A stretch of 64,000 nt of DNA from Nyssa sinensis (lineage: Eukaryota > Streptophyta > Magnoliopsida > Cornales > Nyssaceae). Every line of letters begins with the position of its first letter. The first letter of the stretch is position 1. Below are positions 12,119 to 24,385 of this stretch, piece by piece. Below the pieces are notes generated by a model that saw only the letters and a program-made list of their open reading frames with translations, was not told where the DNA came from and made no database searches. The DNA is taken from positions 29,920,753 to 29,984,752 of the forward strand of contig CM018038.1 in assembly GCA_008638375.1 (NCBI GenBank), in the 5' to 3' direction. A program made the position numbers and the translations under genes.

Positions 12119-13480
12119 GAACCAAGCCTTGACCCAAGACCTAAACAGTACTCTTCTTCTCCGATCATATACCGGTTGTCTCTTCCAGCACTGGCAAGAT
12201 TTTTGCTCTATTTTCTCCCCCAAACTCAATGTGATTCTCTTCACCATTGCATGGGGATTACATCCTTATATTTAGTTTTCAATTTAGATCATACCAATTC
12301 CACGAATAAGGAGAAACCAGCAGCTCGGGTAGAAAAACTGAATTTCTGACGAGCCTATTTTGTGATTATTTCTCTACTGTTTTGATTCAATTACTTTCCT
12401 AATCTTTTTCTGTACCTCATATGAATGATTTTCTACTATTTAAATCAAGCTTAATGTAATAAAACTCTAAAACTGAATTATCCTTCAAGACCTGCAACTC
12501 AATATTTCTTACTGGTTTCTTCATTATTTTGCTTCTTTCTGTTTCCATAAATTTTATTTTTGATTAAGCTACAAGACCTTAGTGTTTTTATCATGTATTA
12601 TACTCTAAAACTAAAAACAACAAAATGATACTTGAATTGCACTCACCTCATTTTGCTTGCAGGAAAACCCTTCTCTTCCTCTTTTGTTTTCATTTGTTGG
12701 ATCCTTCAAGCACTTTTTCTACACCCTCAGTCTCTCTTATTTTATCTCAGTTTCTCTTCCTTTTCTCTGATTTTCTCTCAAACAGTTCATTTCTATTTAT
12801 AAGCTAACCCACCGCCTGCTCTCTCTCTCTCTCTCTCTCTCTCTCCTAGCTCTTTCCTTTGTCTTTTCTTTCTAAAATTTCGGCTGCTTTTCTCTTTTTT
12901 CTTCATTTGGTTCAGTTGCATTAATTCCCTCAAGATATTGTATATAATATAATACACACACAAATACACACACACAGACCGAACTTCCACTTCTCAATTC
13001 TTCTACTTCTTTCTATTGTTTTCTTTTTATTTCTTTTTCTTAATTCTCTAACCTTCTACTCTCTTCTACTTTCTTCTACCATTTTCTGTTCTTTTCATTT
13101 TGATTACATTAACATATATATATATATATAGGTATAATACATATACATCTCATTATACATATATATATACATAATTTAATATACTACGTAATTACATATA
13201 TATATATATATATATGTATATTTATATACATATATATGTATACACATTCACGTATCATTCACGAGCATGTTTTCTCTTAAAATCGGGTTTTCGATACTAC
13301 GGCTCCCGGGGTACTCAGGACTGTCTGTAAATCACACCCGTGCATTGTATAGCAAACATGTCATTCAAATGTACATCTGCTTTTATTCATGTCACTAGCT
13401 TGGCTTACAGTTCGGGTTTACATGTCATGGCTCGATCTAACCCGGGTTGGATACTGCCTAACTCGGGTCGGGGTATTACA

Positions 13481-13495
13481 TTCTCCCTCCCTTAC
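13481..13495 (-). other. Polypurine tract of element D
   Basis: The minus strand reads GTAAGGGAGGGAGAA directly before the LTR start TGTAATACC, the expected plus-strand primer position. Confidence 0.85.
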
Positions 13496-13533
13496 AAAAA
13501 GTTTATCCTCAAACTTAGTATATACTAAGACAA

Positions 13534-14911
13534 AAATAAATGAGGGTACTTAGCTCGCATCTCATCTTCCCTTTCCCAAGTAGCTTCCTCGACCTAGTGA
13601 TTCCTCCACAAAACTTTGACTGAAGGAATTGTCTTATTCCGTAGCACCTGTTCTCGACTGTACAAAATCTGTACTAGCTGTTCTATGTAACTTCAAATCC
13701 TCCTAGACATCTAGAGGCTCGTGTTCTATCACCTGGTCTAGGCTGTGTACACATTTCCTCAACATCAAGGACATAAAATACATCGTGTACATGTGCTAAC
13801 TCTAGGCGCAAGCTGATATGTTACGGGCCCCACTCTGCCTCATGAACTTGAACGATCCAATGTATCGGGGCCCTAGTTTCCCTCTCTTGTAGAATCTCAC
13901 TATACCCTTCATTGATGACACTTTTAGAAAAACTTAGTCACCCACAACAAACTCTAATGCTCTCCTCCGTACATCAGTGTAACTTTTTTGTCTGCTTTGA
14001 GCTACTAATAATCGCTGCCTGATCAGCTGTATATTCTCGGTGGTTTGTTCTATTATCTCTGGCCCATAGAGCTTCCTCTCACCCACTTCAGTCCAGCATA
14101 GTGGTGATCGACACTTCCTGCCGTACAATGCTTCATACGGAAGCCATACCAATACTGGATTGGTAACTATTATTGTATGTGAACTCCACCAAGGGCAACT
14201 GATCCTCCCAACTCCCTCTAAAATCTATGACACAGAATTGCAATAGATCCTCTAGAGTTTGTATAGTCCTCTCTGTCTGACCATCTGTCTCTGGGTGGTA
14301 TGCAGTACTAAGACCCAGCTTTGTGCCCATAGCCTACTGTAAACTCCTCCAAAATTGAGATACAAATCGTGGATCTTGATCTGATATAATAGATACCGAG
14401 ATTCCATGCTGTCGAACTATCTCTTTGATATAAAGTTCAGTTAATTGCCCTAAGGTTTGTGTCGTCTTGGTCGTAGGGAAGTGAGTTATCTTGGTAAGTC
14501 TGTCCATAATAACCCATATGAAGTCACTCCCCTTTGACATCTTTGGCAACCCTAACACAAAATCCTATAGCGATAGGCTCTCATTTCCATTCCGGTATCG
14601 GAAGCGATTGTAAAAGTCCTTCGGGCTTCTGAATGTTTGACTTTAACCTACTGGCATCTGGCACATCGTGCTACATACTCAGTTATGTCCTGTTTCATCC
14701 TGGACCACCACTAAGTAGCTGTGACATCATGATACATTTTGGTGTTCCCTAGGTGCATGACGAATCTCGAACTGTGCGTCTCATCTAAAATCTCTTTTTT
14801 GATCTTTGGTATATCTGGCACGCAGATTTGGCTTTGATAGTACAGCACCCCATCTCGGATAGTAAACTCTGAGTCCTTACCTGCCTTAGTATCCTGACGG
14901 AGTTTGGCCAA
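13534..14911 (-). pseudogene. Element D integrase and chromodomain
   Basis: The minus strand carries an integrase zinc-binding region (ETHSSRFVMH, then CARCQ, about 14660-14790). The core follows with a conserved [13 protein letters not shown] segment (about 14270-14310), then the [16 protein letters not shown] region at about 14080-14150. Close to the polypurine tract, an EEATWEREDEMRA segment (about 13550-13590) is the typical chromodomain of chromoviruses, which is thought to steer integration to heterochromatin. Many stops and frameshifts break it. Pieces of open frame remain at 13934-14152, 14133-14330, 14334-14558 and 14711-14911. Confidence 0.85.
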
Positions 14912-15103
14912 CGTTGCATCTTGGGTTTATAGCTCTTTGATTCTGTTTATAATGGATAGAATAACTATAACATTGGCACATAGTGCCCCTGAGCTTGGCA
15001 GAACCACCTCAATCTCCATATCATCCAGCTCTTTCAGTAGCTCCACACGAGTCATCAATAGATAAGCTAGACTTCCTGATGACTTCCTACTAAGAGCATC
15101 TAC

Positions 15104-16665
15104 TACCTATATTTGCTTTCCCTTAGATGGTACTAAATGCTGAGCTCATAGTCCTTAATCAGTTTTAACTAGTGACGTTGCCTCATATTAAGCTCCTTCT
15201 GCATAAATAAATACTTAAGGCTCTTATGATTTGTGAATATCTCACATGTCGTCCCATACAAGTAATGCCTCCACAATTTCAATGCGAAGATAACAGTTGC
15301 TAACTCAAGGTCGTGTGTCAGGTAGTTCTTCTTGTGTGGCCTCAACTGCCGTGAAGCATAGGCTACTACCTTATCATTCTGCATCAATACACACCCCAAG
15401 CCCTTGTACGAGGCATCACTATAAATCACAAATCCCTCAGTTCTGTTGGGCACTATCAATATCGAAGCTGTCACTAGCTTGTTCTTCAATTCTTAGAAAC
15501 TATGCTCCTGCTCCTCAACCCAGACAAATGGTATGTTCTTCCTGGTCAACTGAGTGATTGGCATAGCTATCTTAGAAAAATCTTTAACAAATCGCCTGTA
15601 GCAACTTGCCAACCCTATAAAACTCCGTACCTCAGTAACAGTAGTAGGACGGGGCCAATTGACAATAGCCTCTATCTTCTGAGGATCAATAGAGATCCCC
15701 TTCTTACTAACCATATGGCCTAAAGTTGAAATACTAGGAAGCCAAAACTCACATTTCTTCAGTTTAGCACATAGTTTCTGCTCCCATAGTATTTGTAACA
15801 TTTTCCTCAAGTGTACCTCATGTTCTTTCCTGGCTTTTAGAATAAACCAGGATATCGTTGATAAACACAATTACAAAATCATCTAAATACGGCTTGAAAA
15901 CCCTATTCATCAAATCCATAAATGCAGCTGGGGCATTAGTGACTCCAAATGGCATCACTAAAAACTCATAATGCCCATATCTGGTCCTGAAAGCCGTTTT
16001 CTCCATATCGTTGGGTCTCACCTTCAGCTGATGGTATCCTGATCTCAAATCAATCTTAGAGAACACATGTGCTCCCTTTAACTGATCAAATAAATCATCT
16101 ACCCATGGTAGAGGATACCTGTTCTTGATAGTCACCTTGTTCAGCTCGCGGTAATCAACACATAATCGCATAGTTCCATCATTCTTCTTCACAAATAGCA
16201 CTGGTGCACCCCCACGGTGATGTACTGGGTCTGATAAAACCCTTATCTAGTAACTCATGGAGTTGCAGTTTCAACTCCTTCAGTTCCGCCGGTGCCATCC
16301 TGTAAGGATTCTTAAAAATAGGTGACGTGTTTAGCTGAACATCAATGGTGAACCTTATATCTCGGTCTACTGGTATCCCTGGCAGATCTTCTAGAAATAA
16401 GTCAGGGAATTCTCTAACAATAGGAATCTCATCTAAGGCACGCTGCTGTGATCGGGTGTCCACAACATTACATAAATACCCTTGACACCCTTCACGTAAT
16501 AGTCGTCCTAGCCTGTATAGAAGATACAAAATATGGTGGGGAAGCCACACCTGTCCCCTGAAACTGAATGTGGCATAATGTGAGGCTAACCAGTTCATAC
16601 CAAGTATAACATCAAAGCCATGTATCTCTAATGGTATCAGATCAGCAGTTAATTGTATGCCCTTT
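15104..16665 (-). pseudogene. Element D reverse transcriptase and RNase H
   Basis: From 16665 downwards the minus strand shows the end of the protease region (VILGMNWL), the linker, the RT fingers ([13 protein letters not shown]), [13 protein letters not shown] and [15 protein letters not shown]. In the catalytic box YxDD has become FINDIL, so the second metal-binding Asp is lost. RNase H follows ([12 protein letters not shown], about 15410-15440) with TDHKSL changed to TNHKSL. There are frameshifts near 16190 and 15850 and a stop near 15490. The upstream reading frame continues across the CACTA insertion at 16669 into the protease at 24386 and beyond. The RT would copy element RNA to DNA; this copy cannot. 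Confidence 0.9.
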
Positions 16666-16668
16666 ATA

Positions 16669-17045
16669 CACTACAAAAAATAGGTGTATTTACGATGCAC
16701 ATTATTTGCGACGCTCAGGTAAGCGTTACAAATAGTGTAATTTTGCAACGCACAAAATGTGTGTCGCTAAAAAGCACCAAAATAGCATTTGCCGTGCGAA
16801 AAAAAGAGGCGGCAAGCTATTAGCGATGCCTTATTGTCCATTAGCGATGCACTTGTGTTTCGCTAATAGGTAAATCTTTTAGCGATGCACACTTGAACGT
16901 CGCTGATAGTTAGTATATATGAAACGATGTCGTCTCACTAAGCATTTTCGACACTCAATGACTTATTAGCGACGCACAATGTGTGTCGCTAATAAGTCTT
17001 GTCATAAACTCAATGGTCGCACCCTCTGTGCGTCGCTCTTTCTCT
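16669..17045. repeat. Left subterminal repeat region of CACTA element
   Basis: Contains several copies, in both orientations, of a GCGACGCAC / TGTGTCGCTAATA motif (for example about 16738-16775, 16822-16872, 16968-17000), many paired head to head. Such arrays are the transposase-binding regions of CACTA elements. Confidence 0.88.
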
Positions 17046-17107
17046 CTCTCTCTCTCGCTCGCTGATCTGATTCTATTTTTTGGATTTGTCGTGAAGATTT
17101 GATCGAA

Positions 17108-18385
17108 CTCGAAGTAGATTCAATACTGATCTCCATTCTTGATCGAAAACAAGGTTCGTTTTCTTTAAGTTTTTTTCGTTTCTTTTTTTCGTCGATCGAT
17201 TGATCTATTTCTTCTTTGTAATTTTTGTTGTTTTGAGCTTGAAATATAATCGACATTCATGTAAGTTCACTAATTGATAAACTATAATTGTAATTTGAAT
17301 GATTTGTTGAATCAATGGGCAGCACTACCCATCATCAATGGCGGCCTCTTCTTCGCTAAACCACACCACACTCATCTTTCTGGAATCATCATTCTGCAAT
17401 AGTTTTCAGGTAAGTCCAGTAATAAATACTCCATACCCACTTATCCTTTTATCTGATTTTATGAACTTCTTTGTTGATTTCATATTTTCTCTTCTCGCTT
17501 TCTGTTTGGTTTCTCGGAAAGTAAAGGGGAAAAAAATAAAAGATATTATGGGTGTAGTGTTTTTTACTCTTGCACATAGCCATACTTTGTTTGTTGTTTC
17601 TGGAGTTTTATTGTTCGGCTATTTCGCTATCTCCAATGGTTACCCAAATGCGAGTAAAATCTTCATTTGATATGATGCTCTCCAATGGTTACATGCAGTT
17701 TTACTCAAATCTTGAAAAACAAAAATCATCATATCTAATTTATTAACAGTGTTTTGCAGATTTGGACTTAGGTTTGACTAAAATGTATTTGGTATAAATT
17801 TGAGTAAACGATTGGAGGGCTATTTTTTAATCTGAGTAACCATTAGAGATGCTCTTTAGGGAGATTAGATTAGGTGGACATAAATATAGTGTTTGAAGCA
17901 TAATATGATAAGAGGTTGATACCGAATAGAAGGAAAGTAAATTTTGTTTAGACGACTCTAATTTTCTAGAAAAAAATAGGATGGCTATGATTATATCATT
18001 CAATTCACATAATTCCTTGAAAAAATTAGGCATGATGCTTCCTAGTCTTCCATAGCCTCTCTTAGCTAGGATTACAAGCTATAGCTAATCATTTTGTTTT
18101 GGCCATCCTTCACTTCACAGGTTGCAACCATGAACCATGGATTTCTATGGACATTTTGTTTGTCTTCATATGTGTATTTGAATTTGATTGACTAATTTAA
18201 CTATTTATTTGAATTTTTTTTCCAACTCCTACCATTAATTTTTTCGCATGGCTTTTTAAGAACATATAGGTGTGCCAATAAAGACTGGTGGTCTAGTCCA
18301 TTTAAGTCCAATCTTGTTGCAATTATCGTATCGAAGTAGATTGATTTTATCTGATTCTTGATCGAAGACAAGGTTGGTTTTCTTA
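17108..18385. repeat. Internal duplication in CACTA element (two ~58-bp copies)
   Basis: About 17108-17165 and 18328-18385 share TCGAAGTAGATT, ATTCTTGATCGAA and ACAAGGTT in the same order and spacing. A second direct repeat (TCATTTCCATGTTTTGTGAC) occurs at about 18560 and 18620. The rest of 17045-19390 has no recognisable domain. Confidence 0.6.
17338..17411 (+). pseudogene. Possible captured first exon in CACTA element
   Basis: An ATG in good context at 17338 opens a short Ser/Thr-rich reading frame (MAASSSLNHTTLIF start) that meets a canonical GTAAGT donor at 17410-17415. It follows a CT-rich leader (17038-17060) that looks like a gene 5' UTR. It could be the first exon of a captured gene, or chance. 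I cannot name a family. Confidence 0.3.
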
Positions 18386-19390
18386 TCTCTGATCTGATTC
18401 TTGATTCTTGATCTGATTTTGTTCATGACATGTAGATTCGATGGATAAAAATTTAGATTTTTTCGCTCAATATGTTTGGATTTGAATTTTCATATTAAAC
18501 CTAACTTTTTATCCTTTGTTCGCTCTAATTTTTCTCCCCTCAAATCCCTTTTGTTTCGTCATTTCCATGTTTTGTGACATATTGATAGTATGGAGATTGT
18601 TTGTGATTATATTGAGGATGTCATTTCCATGTTTTGTGACATATTGATAGGATATTTTAACTATTAAATGACTTAAAAATTAGAAATAAAGTGATTGTGA
18701 TAAATAAAGATTCAATTCTGATACCATACAATGGTTACTGTCTCACACAAATTCGAACTTACAGTAGTATTATTTTTTTATAATCCTTTCATGGTACCAA
18801 GATTGCTTACTGATTATGCCTTTAATGTTTGAGAAAATCCCATTTTCAAGTTTAGGAATTTTAGGTGATGCCATTATGTTGGCTTGTAGAAGTTTGGCGG
18901 ATTGGGGCTAATTGTATTAGGTGGTGGGGTTTGTGTTGGGTATTATTGGGCTCAATTCATCAGTTACTTTGTTGGTGGCAGGAAGTCAAATTTAAGAAAA
19001 CAAACTTGATATCTTTAACAAACTTAATTAAACCAAACTTGATTATAATTTGAAATTCATTTATTTTAGCAAGTTAAACTTGAACAACCCACCACTCGGC
19101 CGATTTTGATATCTTTAGACGGATGGGATATTAAATAAAAAATCATCAATTATTTGGGTGCCTTGAAACCATTAACAACCCTTGGCCTACCCTTTTTAAA
19201 TGAATAGAAATTGCTTGACCATTTGGATCCTATCCATGTTCCTAGTTTGAATTTTAGTTTGAATTTTGATCATCAACATTACCCTATAATAGTAGCTCAT
19301 TATGGATAAGATTAGGATTGTTTAAACAATGAAAGGACTTCCAATTCTCTTCTCTGTTTTGACTGTCATACTTGCCAACTAGGTGAGAAT

Positions 19391-19481
19391 ATGTCTTCTT
19401 CTCGGATAGAAAAGAAGCTTCCCATTTCCAGGCATTTCTTCAAGGTTATGATGCCTGGTTTCCTTACAAAACTTGTATGTC

Positions 19482-19515
<34 letters not shown>

Positions 19516-20000
19516 GTATATCTGTGTTTGTGTGTGTGTGTGTGGTCAGTCCAAGTGTCTTTTCTCTTCTTAATGTAGCAACATTTCATAGTAACTCTAT
19601 CACTCTAATATAGTTTTCTGAATTTCAAATTTGCACAGTGCATTCCACCGGCTTTCTGTGGACAACTAGGTGAAGTAAAATCGGAAGAAGCAATTCTAAC
19701 AAGTTATAAAGGGCTATGACATGTTAAAATTGGTAAATGTGCCAAATAATTTATTTACTTCTAAGAAGGTTGGGATAATTTTACGCAACACCATGGCCTC
19801 TATCTCAGAGATTTTGCAGTATTTGAGCATATAGGAGACATGCATTTTAATGTGTGTGTGTTTGATTCAAGTGCTTGCGAGAAAAAGTTTCCACTGAAGT
19901 TAGCTCGTGAGATAAGAAAGGAACCCCATGTAACACATGAGATCAAGGAAGCTACATCTTCTATGATAAAAGCCAGAAGGTATTCCACATACAACACTTC
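19391..20000 (+). pseudogene. Captured B3 DNA-binding-domain gene fragment
   Basis: Exon 1 (19391-19474) begins MSSSRIEKKLPISRHFFKVM and continues to FLTKL, the usual start of a REM/VRN1-like B3 domain. It meets a GT donor. After a CT/TA/GT-rich intron and an AG acceptor, exon 2 (from 19639) continues CIPPAFCGQLGE. Later come EGWDNFTQHHGLYLRDFAVFEH and a VCVFDSSACEKK-like segment (about 19775-19885), the characteristic C-terminal half of a B3 domain. A TGA stands where a Trp is expected (about 19716) and two TAA codons follow, so the fragment is not translatable as a full domain. B3 proteins are nuclear plant transcription factors. The fragment lies wholly inside the CACTA element, so it was probably picked up by transduplication. 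Confidence 0.8.
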
Positions 20001-20711
20001 ACATTATATTCCTCTTTTATATAAATATTATATGTTGCACCATCTATTACACATACACACACACACACACATATATATATATAAGTGGACTATTTAGAGT
20101 GCAGACAAAAGAGTTCAATTCCTTAAACTATTATTAGCTTTCGGACATCCCAAGTGACGCACGTTAACTTGGAATCTTGCTCTTCTCCAAAGAAATTATT
20201 GAGTTTGAATCTTTGATTTGTTGTGATAAGTTTTAATAAAAAAAGCTACTTAAAATTAGAATAATCAATGTTCTCAGTTCTGTGTTCTCACTAATAAAAT
20301 AAAAAGGGCATACTTGTAGTTTTAGCTCAAAATTAATAATGGTTTATGTGTAAAGACTTTATTGGGTTTGTCCTCCTCTTCCGCTGTCATGGGAGTTAGT
20401 GGGGAAAGGTGGAACTGTTGAAGCAATGATTAAACCATAATAAGATAATAATTAAATTATCATTCAAGCATTCTTACTCCTAATAATTTGACTAAATTGA
20501 ATAAAGATCATTACGTGGAGTTTTAATATACATTACCATAAAAACTATGTGGTGCTATTTTTTCTTTTTCTTATTTATTACAGGTAATTAGGAATTTTAC
20601 TAAAAAAATTAAATCATTTTGATTATTGCACTCCATTAACATTAGTCAAGGATGAGTATGAGTGTGTTAGTCCCATAAAAAAAAATTATGAAGTCAAGTC
20701 AGTTGCTAGGT

Positions 20712-23490
20712 TAAATGCCTGTTTTTGGGGTTTTGACGGACCAAAATGCCTGGATATTGGCCTACCAACCCCAAAACCCCATCACACACCTCACAAATGA
20801 TAAAATAGACTTGCACAAACTTACGACACTTGGTTCGGATCACCAGTTTCAAACTTATGTAACTTTTCGCTCTAAAATGCCTCTTTTTGGGGTTTTGATG
20901 GACCAAAATGCCGGATATTGGCTTACCGACCTTGAACCCCATCACACACCTCACAAATGATAAAATAGACTTGCATAAACTTACGACACTCAGTTCGGAT
21001 CACCGGTTTCAACTTGTGTAACTTTTCGCTCGAAAATGCTTCTTTTAGGGGTTTTGACTAACCAAAATGCCGGATATCATCCTACCGACCCCAAAACCCC
21101 ATCATACACCTCAAAAATGATAAAACAGACTTTCACAAACTTACGGCACTCGGTTCGGATCACCGGTTTCAAACTTGTGTAACTTTTCGCACTAAAATGC
21201 CTCTTTTTGGGGTTTTGACGGACCAAAATGCCGGATATCGGCCTACCAACCCCAACACCCCATCACATACCTCAAAAATGATAAAATAGACTTGCATGAA
21301 CTTATGGCACTCGGTTTGGATGCCTGGTTTGAAACTTTTGCGAGTTTCTGCTCCAAAAAAGGCCCATTTTGGGGTTTTGACAGACCAAAATGCTAGATAT
21401 AGGCCTACTGACCCTGAAACCCCATCACCCACCTCACAATTGATAAAATAGACTTGCACAAACTTACAACACTCGGTTCGGATCATCGGTTTCAAACTTG
21501 TGTAACTTTTCGCTCTAAAATGCCTCTTTTTGGGGTTTTGACAAACCAAAATACCGGATATCGGCCTACCAACCCCAAAACCCCATCACACACCTCACAA
21601 ATGATAAAATAGACTTTCAAAAATCACACACCTCACAAATGATAAAATATACTTGCACAAACTTACGGCACTCGGTTCAGATCACCGGTTTCAAACTTGT
21701 GTAACTTTTTGCTCTAAAATGCCTTTTTTTAGGGTTTTGACATACCAAAATGCCGGATATCAGCCTACTGACCCTAAAACCCCATCACACACCTCAAAAA
21801 TGATAAAATAGACTTACACAAACTTACAGGCACTCGGTTCGGATCACCGGTTTCAAACTTGTGTAACTTTTTCGCTCTAAAATGCCTCTTTTTGGGGTTT
21901 TGATGGACCAAAATGCCGGATATTGGCCTACCGACCCCAAATCCCCATCACACACCTCAAAAATGATAAAATAGACTTGCATGAACTTACGGCACTCGGT
22001 TCGGATGCCGATTTGAAACTTTTGCGAGTTTCCTGCTCCAAAAAGGTCCTATTTTGGGGTTTTGACAGACCAAAATACAGGATATAGGCCCACCGACCCT
22101 GAAACCCCATCACCCACCTCAAAAATGATAAAATAGACTTGCAAAAACTTACGGCACTCGGTTCGGATCACTGGTTTCAAACTTATGTAACTTTTCACAC
22201 TAAAATGCCTCTTTTTGGGGTTTTGACAGACCAAAATGCCAGATATCGTCTTACCGACCCCGAAACCCCATCACACACCTTAAAAATGATAAAATAGACT
22301 TGCACAAACTTATGGCACTCGGTTCAGATCACCAGTTTCAAACTTGTGTAACTTTTCACTCTAAAATGCCTCTTTTTGGGGTTTTGACGGACCAAAATGC
22401 CGGATATCAGCCTAACAACCCTGAAACCCCATCACACACCTCAAAAATGATAAAATAGACTTATAAAAACTTACGGGACTCGGTTCGGATCACCGGTTTC
22501 AAACTTGTGTAACTTTTCGCCTGGAAAATGCCTCTTTTTGGGGTTTTGATGGACCAAAATGCCGGATATTGGCCTACCAACCCCAAAGCCCCTATCACAC
22601 ACCTCAAAAATGATAAAATAGACTTGAATGAACTTACGGCACTCGGTTTGGATGCCCGGTTTGAAACTTTTGCGAGTTTCTACTCCAAAAAGGCCAATTT
22701 TGGGGTTTTGACAGACCAAAATGCAGGATATAGGCCTACCGATCCTGAAACCCCATCATCCACCTCAAAAATGATAAAATATACTTGCACAAACTTACGA
22801 CACTCGGTTCGAATCACTAGGTTTCAAACTTGTATAACTTTTCGCTCTAAAATACCTCTTTTGGGGATTTTGATAGACCAAAATGCCGGATATTGGCCTA
22901 CCGACCCCAAAACCCCATCACACAACTCAAAAATGATAAAATATTCTTATACAAACTTATGGAACTCTGTTCGGATCACCGGTTTCAAACTTGTGTAACT
23001 TTTCGCTCTAAAATGCCTCTTTTTGGGGTTTTGATGAACCAAAATATTAGATATCGGCCTACTAACCCCGAAACCCTATCACACACCTCAAAAATGATAA
23101 AATATACTTACACGAACTTACGGCACTAGGTTCGGATGCCCGGTTTGAAACTTTTGCGAGTTTTTGCTCCAAAATGCCAATTTTGGGGTTTTGACTGAAC
23201 AAAACACTGGCTATCGGCCTAACTACCCCAAAACCCCATCACACACCTCAGAAATTATACAATAGACTTCCACGAAACTTACAGCACTCCGTTCGGATCA
23301 CCCGTTTCAAACTTATGCAATTTTTCGCTCCTAAAATGCCTAATTTAGGGTTTTGACAGACCAAAATGTCCGGATATAGGCCTAACTACCCCGAAACCCC
23401 ATCACACACTTCAAAAATGATGAAATAGACTTGCACAAACTTACGGCAATCGGTTCAGATCACCGGTTTGAAACTTATGCTACTTTATGC
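20712..23490. repeat. ~161-bp satellite array, about 17 copies, inside the CACTA element
   Basis: Each unit contains GGGGTTTTGACGGACCAAAA, ATGCCGGATATNGGCCTACC, CCCCATCACACACCTC, AAAATGATAAAATAGACTT and ACTTACGGCACTCGGTTCGG in fixed order. The period is about 161 bp. A diverged unit type with GAAACTTTTGCGAG recurs at 21331, 22015, 22663 and 23147. These spacings equal four units (plus a 36-bp local duplication near 21615), four and three units, so there is a higher-order order. Last units (23200-23490) are the most diverged. Reading frames that pass through the array are by-products of the repeat. Confidence 0.93.
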
Positions 23491-23924
23491 CGTTCTTACT
23501 ATTTATGCATGTAAAAAAATATATATTCACATTCTATGTTCATATATTTATATATATTTAATAAGGGTTCTAATATATATCATTTGATCTTTATTTCAGA
23601 TTGATCGAGATTATTGCGTCGTTGTCTTTCTGTTCTATATCGGGACTTACTATTTTCATTTGTTTTTTTTTCTTTTAATGAATAGTTGTAGTTACATTTT
23701 CTGATACTATTTTTTGTTTTTGTATTTATTGAAAAATTTTACTTTTACAATTATAAGTAATTAGTAAAATATATATATAAATGCATTTTTCTTTTATTAT
23801 ATTCATTTCAGAATATTTGGATTTTATTGTATATCAGGATGTTTGATACAGGTTTTGAACAGGAATAAAACAAAAATAAAAACAAATAATACAGGTCAAA
23901 ATCAGATGCAGGGAAAAAAAAAAT

Positions 23925-24382
23925 TTAGCGACGCACAAAATGCGTCTCTAATAGCAAAGGAATTAATTTTTAGCGACGCTTCATATTCGTCACAAAAGAA
24001 TGCCATTAGTGACGCACATCAAGCGTCACTAAAGGTTGGAAACAATACACTATTTGTGACGCGTCATGTGCTTCATTAATAGTGACCATTAGCAAAGCAC
24101 CATAAGCGTCGCTAAAGGGTCTTTTTAAGCGACGCCCATTACGTCCATTTATAGTATTCGCGACGCCCATACCTGATTATTAGCGACATCGCTACATGTC
24201 ACTAATAGTTACTTTAGCGACGCACAAACATCTGAGCTGTCGCTAATAGTATTTGCGAACATGACTATTTGCGACGCATGGAAGCGACGCCCAAATGTGC
24301 GTTGCCAAAGAGAATTAGCGACGCACATTACTACTATTAGCGATGCCTTTGCGCGTCGCTAATAGTGTCTTTTCATGTAGTG
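23925..24382. repeat. Right subterminal repeat region of CACTA element
   Basis: At least ten copies of AGCGACGCACA / GCGTCGCTAATAG in both orientations, mirroring the left end, run up to the terminal ...CATGTAGTG. Confidence 0.88.
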
Positions 24383-24385
24383 ATA

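Larger units (their letters stand above)
7096..13480 (-). mobile_element. 3' LTR of element D, split by a solo LTR
   Basis: The two halves, 7096-8740 and 11745-13480, are collinear with the uninterrupted LTR at 25976-29389. The minus-strand start is TGTAATACCCCGACC at 13480. Removing 8741-11739 and one TSD leaves about 3.38 kb, against 3.41 kb for the other LTR. A CT microsatellite lies near 12819-12845 and TA/CA microsatellites near 12940-12980 and 13110-13240, with lengths that differ between the two LTRs. Short open frames in it are not conserved as coding. Confidence 0.9.
16669..24382. mobile_element. Element E: CACTA (En/Spm-type) DNA transposon, non-autonomous
   Basis: It is bounded by CACTACAAAAAATAGG on the left and its counterpart ...TTTTCATGTAGTG on the right (CACTACATGAAAA on the opposite strand). 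A 3-bp TSD ATA (16666-16668, 24383-24385) flanks it, as expected for CACTA elements. Both ends have the subterminal repeats typical of the class. Removing the element and one TSD restores one continuous reading frame of element D's protease, confirming the boundaries. I see no TNP2/TNPD-like transposase. The interior has transduplicated host-gene sequence (B3 domain), an internal duplication and a 2.8-kb satellite array. Confidence 0.92.

Noticed and set aside
20706..23129. Several open frames of 60-156 codons on both strands in the satellite
   Set aside because: They are by-products of the ~161-bp repeat and occur in multiple frames and strands; no domain.
16669..24382. Possibility that the CACTA element is autonomous
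   Set aside because: No transposase-like domain was seen in any frame; the interior is captured sequence and satellite.
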